Of a stretch of DNA of 18,239 bases, positions 1 through 6,592 are shown piece by piece. The translations under genes and the position numbers were made by a program. Position 1 is the first letter of the stretch. Every line of letters begins with the position of its first letter. The stretch is taken from positions 1 through 18,239 of the forward strand of contig JBCCFC010000093.1 of the NCBI GenBank assembly GCA_039029935.1. Direction: 5' to 3'. Below the pieces are notes generated by a model. The model saw only the letters and a list, made by a program, of their open reading frames with translations. It searched no databases and was not told where the DNA came from. Source of the DNA: G039029935 sp039029935 (lineage in GTDB: Bacteria > Chloroflexota > Anaerolineae > Caldilineales > Caldilineaceae).

Positions 1-537
1 GCATCACAACTCATTGCCGAGAAGGGCTTTGAGGGGTTGCGAACGCGCGAGGTAGCCGAAAAGGTGGGGATCAACCATGCAACTGTTCACTATCACTTTA
101 AGGACAAAGAGACACTGATCGACGCGGTTGTCCAAATGGTGACGGAGAAGATTTACCAGTCCGATTTGGGCGCACCGCCATCACCAGATGCACCTGCCCA
201 TGAAAAAATAGCGGCCTATTTTCACAACAACCTGTTGCAACGCAAACAATACCCTGAACGTTTTGCTGTCTTGGAAGAGTTTACCGTGCGGGGCAAGCGT
301 GATCCCAAAATCGAGCGACGTCTAGAAGAGCTTGAAGAGGGTTGGTTTGCGCGGATGCAGACCGAATTGGATGCAGGTGTCGCCAGTGGTGATTTGTGTG
401 CGGACCTTGATACAGAGAGCATGGCCGTGATGCTGATTACGTTGCTGCGTGGGGTGCGAATGCAGCCAAATAATGGTCATGTGGAACGATATATGAAAAT
501 ATATCGTTTGCTTGAGCAGAGTATGTTGATCGAGTAA
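1..537 (+). CDS. TetR/AcrR-family transcriptional regulator, 5'-truncated by the window edge
   Basis: The reading frame is open from base 1, so the start lies outside the window; the TTG at 37 is internal. The first visible residues, ASQLIAEKGFEGLRTREVAE followed by KVGINHATVHYHFKDKETLI, form a typical TetR N-terminal helix-turn-helix, including the recognition-helix signature T-V-H-Y-H-F-K-D-K. The remaining ~130 residues are helical and variable, as expected for the ligand-binding/dimerisation domain; the ligand cannot be read. Probably fewer than 20 residues are missing. TetR proteins bind inverted-repeat operators as dimers and usually repress. Three near-identical dyads follow directly (564-583, 691-710, 800-819), so this protein is the obvious candidate to bind them and control the genes from 876 on. 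That link is inference from position. No clear terminator follows the stop codon. Confidence 0.9.
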   Translation, partial: ASQLIAEKGFEGLRTREVAEKVGINHATVHYHFKDKETLIDAVVQMVTEKIYQSDLGAPPSPDAPAHEKIAAYFHNNLLQRKQYPERFAVLEEFTVRGKRDPKIERRLEELEEGWFARMQTELDAGVASGDLCADLDTESMAVMLITLLRGVRMQPNNGHVERYMKIYRLLEQSMLIE

Positions 538-563
538 GAACGGTATATTTTTTGAGCAGAAAA

Positions 564-583
564 TTAACCAAGTGGTTGGTTGA
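564..583. promoter_or_regulatory. TetR-type operator copy 1
   Basis: The dyad TTAACCAAGTGGTTGGTTGA has core AACCAA-GTGG-TTGGTT at 566-581. It is followed by a TTGACA at 580-585 that could act as a -35 box, although no matching -10 is visible. It lies 26 bases after the TetR stop codon. The size and symmetry fit TetR-family operators; which protein binds is inferred. Confidence 0.7.
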
Positions 584-690
584 CAAAGATATACGACAAC
601 AGATTTGGGAAAAGGAACGGATTTTTTTGTGTCCCAGAAATTAGAAACCGTTTCTTGTTTTCAATATGACAAAATTTTTTTAAATAAAAT

Positions 691-710
691 TTAACCAAGT
701 GGTTGGTTAA
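691..710. promoter_or_regulatory. TetR-type operator copy 2, perfect arms
   Basis: The dyad TTAACCAAGTGGTTGGTTAA has perfect 8-bp arms around a GTGG spacer. The core is identical to copy 1 and starts 127 bases after it. The surroundings are very AT-rich. It is the most symmetric of the three copies and probably closest to the consensus. Confidence 0.75.
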
Positions 711-799
711 TGCAGAGATACTACAAGGGATTTTTTCGCAACATGCACAAAAGAAATCCGTTCCCAACCTAAATTAGTTGTCGTATTTTATCACAAAAA

Positions 800-819
800 C
801 TAACCAAGTGGTTGGTCAA
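800..819. promoter_or_regulatory. TetR-type operator copy 3, next to a candidate promoter
   Basis: The core AACCAAGTGGTTGGTC at 802-817 differs from copies 1 and 2 only at the last base, and starts 109 bases after the core of copy 2. Its right half overlaps the candidate -35 hexamer TTGGTC (812-817), so a bound dimer would block RNA polymerase. It is the copy nearest the first regulated gene. Confidence 0.72.
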
Positions 820-839
820 CCCTCAAGAAAAACTATTAA
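812..839 (+). promoter_or_regulatory. Candidate promoter of the effector/adhesin operon
   Basis: A weak -35 hexamer TTGGTC (812-817) and a -10-like TATTAA (834-839) are separated by 16 bases. They lie 37-43 bases before the likely start codon and overlap operator 3. Neither hexamer is strong, so this is tentative, but the overlap fits a TetR-repressed promoter. Confidence 0.35.
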
Positions 840-875
840 CGCACATATCAAAAAACAATCAATCATCAAGGAGGC

Positions 876-2069
876 GTGGCTATTTCCATTTATGAATTAA
901 AATCAGAAAAACGACTACCCGTTAGGCCATCTCCCCTTTTACAGAAAGAGGATCCGACACCATCAACCCAATCCATTATCGCCAGCGGTCCGCTTAATGG
1001 CGAACAGATCAACAACCTGCATCAAACCATTGGCACACAGGCGACGATTCAATTACTGCGTCAACGTCAAGCTGACTATACACCGTCACCTGTTCTGGGA
1101 GCCGTTTATGATTCAACATGGATTCAGCGTGAGGCAGCAAAACTCAAGCAGAAGTCACCCAATCAACAGCAAGCGACACAGGAGCCTGACCAATCCTCAT
1201 CTACACATCAGATTCAACGGGTTTTGGGTGGCAAGTTAACACTCCCCCAGATTATCGGCACCGAAGATAATTGGGCCTCAACCTTTGGTCGTATCAAACA
1301 TTGGATCGCCCAATATAACCAAACAGATGAAATGAACCTGGGTCGTTTGTCTGCAATTGAAGCGCATTTAGAAGGTCTGTGTATTCGTTGGCTGAAAAAG
1401 GATCAGAAGAGAGACGACTCCACAGATCAAAGTGAGCGCGATAGAAGAACCGCAAAACGGGATGCGGTGAAGTCTGTTATACGCTCATTGAGTGCTGTGA
1501 AAGAGAAGCATGGGGCGAGGAATACCTATATAGATGTTGCGAATCTGCGTGCATGGTTTAGCCGAAAGCATAAACGCAGTTATGCCCTCTTTCGAGAATT
1601 TGCAGCCAAACAAAATACGTTGGAAAACTTTCTTTTTATCGAACGATATATTGAATACACCAGTGTTCTATCAGGATCAGATGAGACTTTAAAAAGAAGA
1701 GGGTTTGATGAATTGTACCATCGCTTTATCGGGAATGCGGCCCCACTACAAATCAATGTTTCTGGCACATTACAGGCTGGCTTAGTCGAAGGATATGAGG
1801 TGGTTAAACAGGAGGGGAATTTTACAGATGAAAATATCCGGGAATATTTTAGACCTGCCACGATTGAAATTAATAAGTATTTTGAGCAAATGATGTCCAG
1901 ATTTGGTGCTTCGAAAGAGGGCGACGAAGCACTCAGACAAGAGTTTGCCCATTACCAGGATATTGATGCACAAGAAGATATTGAGACGCCACCACTCCAT
2001 AAAGATTTAACCAAAGAAGATCCAGGACGATTGAAAAAGGGGTTCGCAAAACTCGCCAATAGGTTTTAA
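876..2069 (+). CDS. Modular effector-like protein with a C-terminal RGS-like domain
   Basis: The 397 residues read from GTG at 876 have no signal peptide or membrane segment. Residues 48-64 are LHQTIGTQATIQLLRQR, followed by AVYDSTWIQR (76-85). Both recur in the protein at 6593. The first resembles the L-Q-R-T-I-G-N-Q-A-V type motif of proteins associated with extracellular contractile injection systems. Residues ~135-215 form a helical segment also related to the second protein. Residues ~222-345 match the RGS fold (regulator of G-protein signalling): FREF at 239-242, an E-N pair at 250-251 before FLFIERYIEY, FIGNAAPLQINV at 284-295 with Asn294, and FRPATIEINKYF ending in Arg342-Phe343. RGS domains normally speed GTP hydrolysis by eukaryotic heterotrimeric G-alpha subunits and are rare in bacteria. 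The start is uncertain: the GTG lies 1 base after AAGGAGG, whereas ATT at 882 has ideal spacing and aligns with Met1 of the second protein. Gene and RGS call are likely; injected-effector role is inference. Confidence 0.72.
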   Translation: MAISIYELKSEKRLPVRPSPLLQKEDPTPSTQSIIASGPLNGEQINNLHQTIGTQATIQLLRQRQADYTPSPVLGAVYDSTWIQREAAKLKQKSPNQQQATQEPDQSSSTHQIQRVLGGKLTLPQIIGTEDNWASTFGRIKHWIAQYNQTDEMNLGRLSAIEAHLEGLCIRWLKKDQKRDDSTDQSERDRRTAKRDAVKSVIRSLSAVKEKHGARNTYIDVANLRAWFSRKHKRSYALFREFAAKQNTLENFLFIERYIEYTSVLSGSDETLKRRGFDELYHRFIGNAAPLQINVSGTLQAGLVEGYEVVKQEGNFTDENIREYFRPATIEINKYFEQMMSRFGASKEGDEALRQEFAHYQDIDAQEDIETPPLHKDLTKEDPGRLKKGFAKLANRF

Positions 2070-2132
2070 AAATTTATACGCTCTACAGGCTATGTTTAAC
2101 CAAACTATACGAAATTGAAAGAGGGTTACATA

Positions 2133-5100
2133 ATGATGCAAAAAATCAGTAACAGCCACGCACATTTCCAGAAGAGAACCAACACAGCGACCTACCATGA
2201 CGCTCAAGCATCGCAAAATTTAAAGAAACCTAAACCAATCACCATTGCATCTCTGGCGGGTACCGTCACCCAAGCCATCCAACAACTCACTCGTTTCCCC
2301 AAATTATCTACCATTATGGCCTGCCACTACATCACCCATCTACAGTACCGGATTGCACAGCTTCACAAAGATATCTCAGCGCGTCTGATGCATCCTACAC
2401 AGCCTGCCATCTCGTTATCCAAGTCATCACACCACAGGCGCGCAAAATCACTTGTACTCACTACTGCAACCTCAGCACTGCTCTTCACCTCCGCTGTCAC
2501 CACTGTGCAGGCCGGAACGATCACCGTTACCAACGATAGTGTGGCCGTGCCATCCGTCAATGGCGATGGCTGCGACTTGGCGGAAGCCATCATCACGGCC
2601 CACAGGTATGACCTGTTCAGTGACTGTACCATTGATGGCAGTTATTATGATTTCACGATTGAGCTAGATAATCGCACGGTGACGCTCACAGAACCCTTTG
2701 GCAACTATAATGGTGCAACGGGGCTGCCGTCGATCACCTCGACTGTCACCATCCAAAATGGGACCATCCAACGGGACCCGACTGCTGATTACTTTCGCAT
2801 CTTTCATTTAGACGGCGAAGGCGAAGCCGCAGGTAGTTTGACCTTGAGCAATGTGACCGTTCAGGGTGGGTACGCCTATTCACCCGCCGCCCCCCTTGCT
2901 GTCACTCGACCTGGCTTGGGTGGGATCACATTTCCTGGTGGCGGTTCCGGCACTGGAGTCATCGTTATCCCCTTGGCGACAACGGATGGCTACAACGGTG
3001 GTGGTTTCTTTGTGACCAATAGTGGAAGATTAAATGTAACAAACAATTCCGTCATCTCTGGCAACGTTGCCCATCACAATGGCGGGGGCATCTACGCCAA
3101 CGGCAGCAGCCGCGTCACCATAGACAACAGCACCCTTGTGCAAAATCAGACAAGTACGATTTTTTTCACAGCCATGGGTGGTGGGGCGTTTATCACTGGT
3201 GGAAGTGAAATACGTATCCGTAACCAAAGTATCATCACGGGCAATGATGCGAGCTATGCGGGTGGCGGTGTTGCACTCTTCAACAGCACGGCTACAATTG
3301 CTGATTCACAAATCATCCGCAACACTGCCTACCGTTCACAGGCATATGACTATGGATATGGTGGCGGCATCTACGCTGATAATGGCACTGTGCAGATCAG
3401 CAATAGCACGATTGCCCACAACGTCAGTGCCTATGGCGGCGGCATCAACGTCGAGGATGGCAGCACCGCCACAGTTGACAACAGCCTCATCTTTTCCAAC
3501 ACGGCATTGCTTGACGGCGGCGGGATTGCGGCGTATGACAACTCCAACCTTGCGCTCACAGGGCACAGTACGGTGACAGCAAATTTGGCCCAAGATGATG
3601 GTGGCGGCGCGTATGTGGATGTGTCAAGCCATCTAACAGTGATAGACAGCCAAGTATCTAACAACAGAGCGCGGGACGATGGTGGCGGGCTTATGGTAGA
3701 GAATTCTGCCTATATGACCGTCACCAATAGCCTCGTCTTTGGCAATGTTGCAGAGGACAATGGTGGCGGGCTTATGGCTGAGGATTCTGCAACCATGACC
3801 ATCACAAATAGCCGAGTGTTTAGCAATATGTCTGTGGATAATGGAGGTGGCATCGCGGTGATCGACAATAGCCGTGCCTTGATCAAAGGGGCCAGCCAGA
3901 TTTTTACCAATACAGGCAATTTGGGTGGAGGCATCTACATCCGCGACAATAGCTTGCTTTCTATCACGGGGGCCAGCATCGTCTCCGATAACTTTGCTAG
4001 TGGCGATGGCGGCGGTCTCTATGGAGATGAATTCAGCCATATCACCATCGACAATGCGACCTTTGCCAATAACCACGTTGACTTTGATGGCGGTGCAATT
4101 GACATTGAGGATGACACAACCTTACGGGTTTCTGCAAGCCACTTTTATGGCAATCATGGCGGTGACGAAGGTGGGGCAATTGCTGTGGATGATCATAGTT
4201 TTGCCACCATCAGCGCAGCGACGCAAATTTTTAGCAACACCGCCGACCTTGGGGGTGGAATCAGCATTGACGAACGCAGCCAAGTCACGGTGACAACATC
4301 CAGCATCATCTCCAACAACAGAGCTATCAAAGGCGGCGGTATCCTGATGTGGGATAACAGCACACTCTACACCACAGATAGCACAATCACAGGCAATCAA
4401 GCAAGCACCAAAGGCGGTGGTGTCTATGGCACAAGTGCTGTGACCATCACGCTCAAGGGTACAGCCATCACCTATAACATAGCGGGTACAACGGGTGGTG
4501 GACTCTACGCGGAAGAAGCGTTGGTGACAGTGGCCGACAGTACCATGCTATATAACACGGCTACCAACAATGGTGATGCTATCTATAACGACGACGCGAC
4601 CTTAAACGTCGCCGATAGCTGCATCGTGGGTAATGGTGATACTTCATTCACGAGTATGGTAGCGGCAACGGCGCAACGCAATTGGTGGGGGTCTGCCGAT
4701 GGTCCATCAGGGCAATTTACGGGTGCTGGTGACTCTGTGGGGCCAAATATCGACTATAGCAACTATCGCACTACTGCCATTCTCGGTTGTCCAACCGTCG
4801 GTACGAGTACCTTTACAGCACCATCGCTGTCTATCAACAACGTCACAGCCAATGAAGATGCTGGCGCACTGCTCTTCACCGTGTCGCTATCCAAACGCAG
4901 TGCCAACATCACCAGCGTGAGCTACCGCACCGAGAATGTGACAGCCCATGCTGGGACCAGTTTTGACAGTACCAGCGGTACATTGACCTTTGCAGCGGGC
5001 GAAACGCAGAAGACGATATCGGTACCCATTCATGATCTTGCGGTTGCACAAGGCAATCGCACCATGCATCTTGTGCTGAGTGGGTCGAGCAACGCGTCGA

Positions 5101-6116
5101 TTGCCGATGACAAAGGTGTCGGCACAATCCTAGATACCGATGAACCTGCAACGGCAACGCCGACAGTATCACCTACACCCACTTCCACACCCACTTCCAC
5201 ATCAACACCAACAGCCACATCAACACCAACCCCGACGACTACACCGCCCTCTACGCCTGTGAATACAGCAACCCCTACCATAACGCCAACATCATTACCC
5301 ACATTAACACCAGCATCCACTGCAACATCATCACCAATGCCATCCCCTACACTGACACCTGCGCCAACCCATACATCCACACCCATGCCTACGGATACGC
5401 CGACCGCCATACCTACCTCAACTCCTGTCCCAACACATTCCCCAACATTGTCGCCAACATCAACATCAACACCAACGCAGACACCTATCCTGACATTAAC
5501 GCCAACATCAACGCCAACATTAACACTGGCAGCGACACCTCTACCAACACCCACCCTGACATCAACGCCAACACCAACACCTGTACCGATTGAATTTACG
5601 GCGGAGAGTGATCAGACAACGGCTGAGGCTGGTGGGGAGATTGGCATCCGTTTCCGTATCGAGAACATGCGTGAAACACCGCTAGAGAATGCCTCGCTGA
5701 TTGTGACTGTCCCCGACCAAACAACATGGGTTCCCGACGTGTTGCTGAATTTAGGTGGGCGATCTGATCAAACGCAATTGCTTATCAATGAACCGCAGAG
5801 TGATGAACCGCAGAGTGATGAACAGTGCCCGCAGGGATTCGCCGCTGGACAAATTTGCACAATACCCATTGGGGACATCCCATCAGGAACGATTCGGACC
5901 ATCCCTATCGCGGTGCGTGTGAACGATGATGCCGCACTTGGTAGTACCGTTGCCAATATACAAGCACAACTGGATGCAACGACGAGTGGAGAACCTCTGA
6001 TTATGGATGTTACTGAGAACGTAAACGTCACGGTCATCGTCACCGAACCCACTGCGCTGGAAGAAACAGATGAACCAAGGGCGTGGTTTGCCTTTTTGCC
6101 GCTGGTTTCACATTAA
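2133..6116 (+). CDS. Giant right-handed beta-helix surface protein with Calx-beta domain and Thr/Pro stalk
   Basis: The start at ATG 2133 is preferred to TTG 2115 because GAGGG (2121-2125) lies 7 bases upstream; the product is 1,327 aa. An unusually long N-region (~105 residues) precedes a hydrophobic export segment, SLVLTTATSALLFTSAVTTV, with likely cleavage after VQA near residue 127. Then CDLAEAI resembles the CSLREAI motif of secreted beta-helix proteins. About 20 coils with GGG/GGA turns and N-x-(S/T/V) ladders follow to ~residue 840, like a polymorphic membrane protein or pectate-lyase-like adhesin. A Calx-beta domain (~890-1005, NEDAG, FAAGETQKTI), a Thr/Pro-rich stalk (~1006-1150), a DUF11-like beta domain (~1151-1310) and the tail WFAFLPLVSH complete it. 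That tail resembles a C-terminal sorting motif on exported Chloroflexota proteins. It lacks an obvious enzyme active site, so surface adhesion or structure is the likeliest role. It starts 63 bases after the RGS-like gene, suggesting cotranscription. Confidence 0.82.
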   Translation: MMQKISNSHAHFQKRTNTATYHDAQASQNLKKPKPITIASLAGTVTQAIQQLTRFPKLSTIMACHYITHLQYRIAQLHKDISARLMHPTQPAISLSKSSHHRRAKSLVLTTATSALLFTSAVTTVQAGTITVTNDSVAVPSVNGDGCDLAEAIITAHRYDLFSDCTIDGSYYDFTIELDNRTVTLTEPFGNYNGATGLPSITSTVTIQNGTIQRDPTADYFRIFHLDGEGEAAGSLTLSNVTVQGGYAYSPAAPLAVTRPGLGGITFPGGGSGTGVIVIPLATTDGYNGGGFFVTNSGRLNVTNNSVISGNVAHHNGGGIYANGSSRVTIDNSTLVQNQTSTIFFTAMGGGAFITGGSEIRIRNQSIITGNDASYAGGGVALFNSTATIADSQIIRNTAYRSQAYDYGYGGGIYADNGTVQISNSTIAHNVSAYGGGINVEDGSTATVDNSLIFSNTALLDGGGIAAYDNSNLALTGHSTVTANLAQDDGGGAYVDVSSHLTVIDSQVSNNRARDDGGGLMVENSAYMTVTNSLVFGNVAEDNGGGLMAEDSATMTITNSRVFSNMSVDNGGGIAVIDNSRALIKGASQIFTNTGNLGGGIYIRDNSLLSITGASIVSDNFASGDGGGLYGDEFSHITIDNATFANNHVDFDGGAIDIEDDTTLRVSASHFYGNHGGDEGGAIAVDDHSFATISAATQIFSNTADLGGGISIDERSQVTVTTSSIISNNRAIKGGGILMWDNSTLYTTDSTITGNQASTKGGGVYGTSAVTITLKGTAITYNIAGTTGGGLYAEEALVTVADSTMLYNTATNNGDAIYNDDATLNVADSCIVGNGDTSFTSMVAATAQRNWWGSADGPSGQFTGAGDSVGPNIDYSNYRTTAILGCPTVGTSTFTAPSLSINNVTANEDAGALLFTVSLSKRSANITSVSYRTENVTAHAGTSFDSTSGTLTFAAGETQKTISVPIHDLAVAQGNRTMHLVLSGSSNASIADDKGVGTILDTDEPATATPTVSPTPTSTPTSTSTPTATSTPTPTTTPPSTPVNTATPTITPTSLPTLTPASTATSSPMPSPTLTPAPTHTSTPMPTDTPTAIPTSTPVPTHSPTLSPTSTSTPTQTPILTLTPTSTPTLTLAATPLPTPTLTSTPTPTPVPIEFTAESDQTTAEAGGEIGIRFRIENMRETPLENASLIVTVPDQTTWVPDVLLNLGGRSDQTQLLINEPQSDEPQSDEQCPQGFAAGQICTIPIGDIPSGTIRTIPIAVRVNDDAALGSTVANIQAQLDATTSGEPLIMDVTENVNVTVIVTEPTALEETDEPRAWFAFLPLVSH
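3680..3841 (+). repeat. 81-bp tandem unit inside the beta-helix
   Basis: Two adjacent 81-base units (3680-3760 and 3761-3841) each encode one 27-residue coil beginning GGGLM. The first 17 bases are identical and about two thirds of the residues match. This is the clearest recent unit duplication among the ~20 coils and shows the probable growth unit of the helix. Confidence 0.7.
5155..5583 (+). repeat. Low-complexity Thr/Pro/Ser-rich stalk segment
   Basis: About 143 codons here are almost entirely Thr, Pro and Ser with a few Ala, Leu and Met, built from variations on ACA-CCA-ACN. The encoded chain is probably an extended, possibly glycosylated spacer lifting the beta-helix and Calx-beta head from the surface. 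Its complement gives a long Val/Gly open frame on the minus strand that is not a gene. Confidence 0.85.
5789..5818 (+). repeat. 15-bp direct tandem duplication
   Basis: Two perfect copies of TGAACCGCAGAGTGA (5789-5803 and 5804-5818), plus the start of a third, give EPQSD-EPQSD-E in the C-terminal beta domain. It is in frame and consistent with replication slippage. Confidence 0.85.
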
Positions 6117-6153
6117 CGGAGATAAACATAAAAAAGTAAAGGATAGAACGGAA

Positions 6154-6202
6154 GATGTGATTGTTGGCAGGAGGCAAAACACCCCCCGCCAATAATCACA
6201 TC
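6154..6202 (+). other. Strong intercistronic stem-loop
   Basis: GATGTGATTGTTGGC (6154-6168) pairs with GCCAATAATCACATC (6188-6202): 15 positions with one G-T pair. Further G/C pairs are possible between 6170-6174 and 6183-6187. No T tract follows, so it is not a classic terminator. It begins 37 bases after the adhesin stop codon and ends before the next likely start. It could stabilise the upstream message, act as an attenuator, or set relative expression within the operon. Confidence 0.7.
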
Positions 6203-6235
6203 GCTCACCGCAAGATGCAAAGGACTCTGACGATT

Positions 6236-6589
6236 ATGCCAATACGAACAACGCGCTCACGCCAACTATCACCATCAAGATATCCAGCCAATGAGCGCAT
6301 CGGAGAGATGATCACGCTAGATAATGATAGACAAGAGTATTACCAAGAAGCGTATCACCCGAGAGAATATTACCCTGAAGAATATTACCCTGAATACAGC
6401 GATACACTTGTTGAAGTGCAAGCGCGCATGGTTCAACGTGAGATGATGATCCAGCAATTAACAGCGCAGCTAGTGGACGAATCCATCCCAACCAGCGTGA
6501 TTAGCCAGTTCATCGAACAGCTTACCATCTATCAAGATATATCTGAGCAAGATGTCAACACAAGCGATCAAACAAGCGGGGGGAACTAA
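6236..6589 (+). CDS. Small Tyr-rich protein of unknown function
   Basis: The frame is open from TTG 6161, but that codon sits inside the 6154-6202 stem-loop. ATG 6236 (weak AAGGA upstream) gives 117 aa and a start, MPIRTTRSRQ, that resembles the MPI opening of the next gene; ATG 6215 is also possible. I do not recognise a family. Visible features are a Tyr/Glu/Pro stretch with repeated EYYPE units (encoded by a 15-bp tandem duplication), then an amphipathic helical part, VQARMVQREMMIQQLTAQLV, likely a short coiled coil, and an acidic C-terminus. There is no signal peptide or membrane segment. It ends 3 bases before the second modular effector-like gene, so the two are almost certainly cotranscribed. 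A chaperone, adaptor or loading partner for that protein is possible, but only from position. Confidence 0.65.
   Translation: MPIRTTRSRQLSPSRYPANERIGEMITLDNDRQEYYQEAYHPREYYPEEYYPEYSDTLVEVQARMVQREMMIQQLTAQLVDESIPTSVISQFIEQLTIYQDISEQDVNTSDQTSGGN
6365..6394 (+). repeat. Perfect 15-bp tandem duplication in the Tyr-rich gene
   Basis: GAATATTACCCTGAA occurs twice in direct succession (6365-6379, 6380-6394), encoding EYYPE-EYYPE. It is in frame and probably arose by slippage. Confidence 0.9.
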
Positions 6590-6592
6590 CAC

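Larger units (their letters stand above)
564..819. repeat. Imperfect inverted repeat holding the three operators
   Basis: This covers most of the 338-base gene-free stretch 538-875. Bases 591-631 and 746-786 are imperfect reverse complements of each other. The outer 10 bp (ATACGACAAC / GTTGTCGTAT) and an inner 8 bp (GGAACGGA / TCCGTTCC) match exactly, and the cacaaaa ends also match. Operators 1 and 3 lie just outside the arms and operator 2 lies in the ~115-base centre. The whole block is therefore roughly symmetric: operator-arm-operator-arm'-operator. I see no target-site duplication and no coding potential. It could be a miniature mobile element remnant, a looping operator array or a structured leader. 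Confidence 0.55.

Noticed and set aside
580..585. TTGACA consensus -35 box overlapping operator 1
   Set aside because: No -10-like hexamer lies 16-18 bases downstream, so I did not call a promoter here.
564..767. 67-codon open frame on the minus strand in the operator region
   Set aside because: It overlaps two operators and the inverted repeat, has no recognisable protein features, and its composition reflects AT-rich non-coding DNA.
3000..4620. Repetitive DNA resembling a CRISPR or satellite array
   Set aside because: The periodicity is in-frame coding for beta-helix coils (GGG turns); units vary in sequence and length and there is no conserved repeat-spacer pattern.
5030..5554. 174-codon Val/Gly-rich open frame on the minus strand
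   Set aside because: It is the complement of the Thr/Pro-rich stalk; its composition follows from the ACA/CCA codons opposite and no ribosome binding site is evident.
6161..6235. N-terminal extension of the Tyr-rich protein from TTG 6161
   Set aside because: The TTG lies within a strong stem-loop and the 25 extra residues show no protein-like conservation signal; ATG 6236 is more plausible, though not proven.
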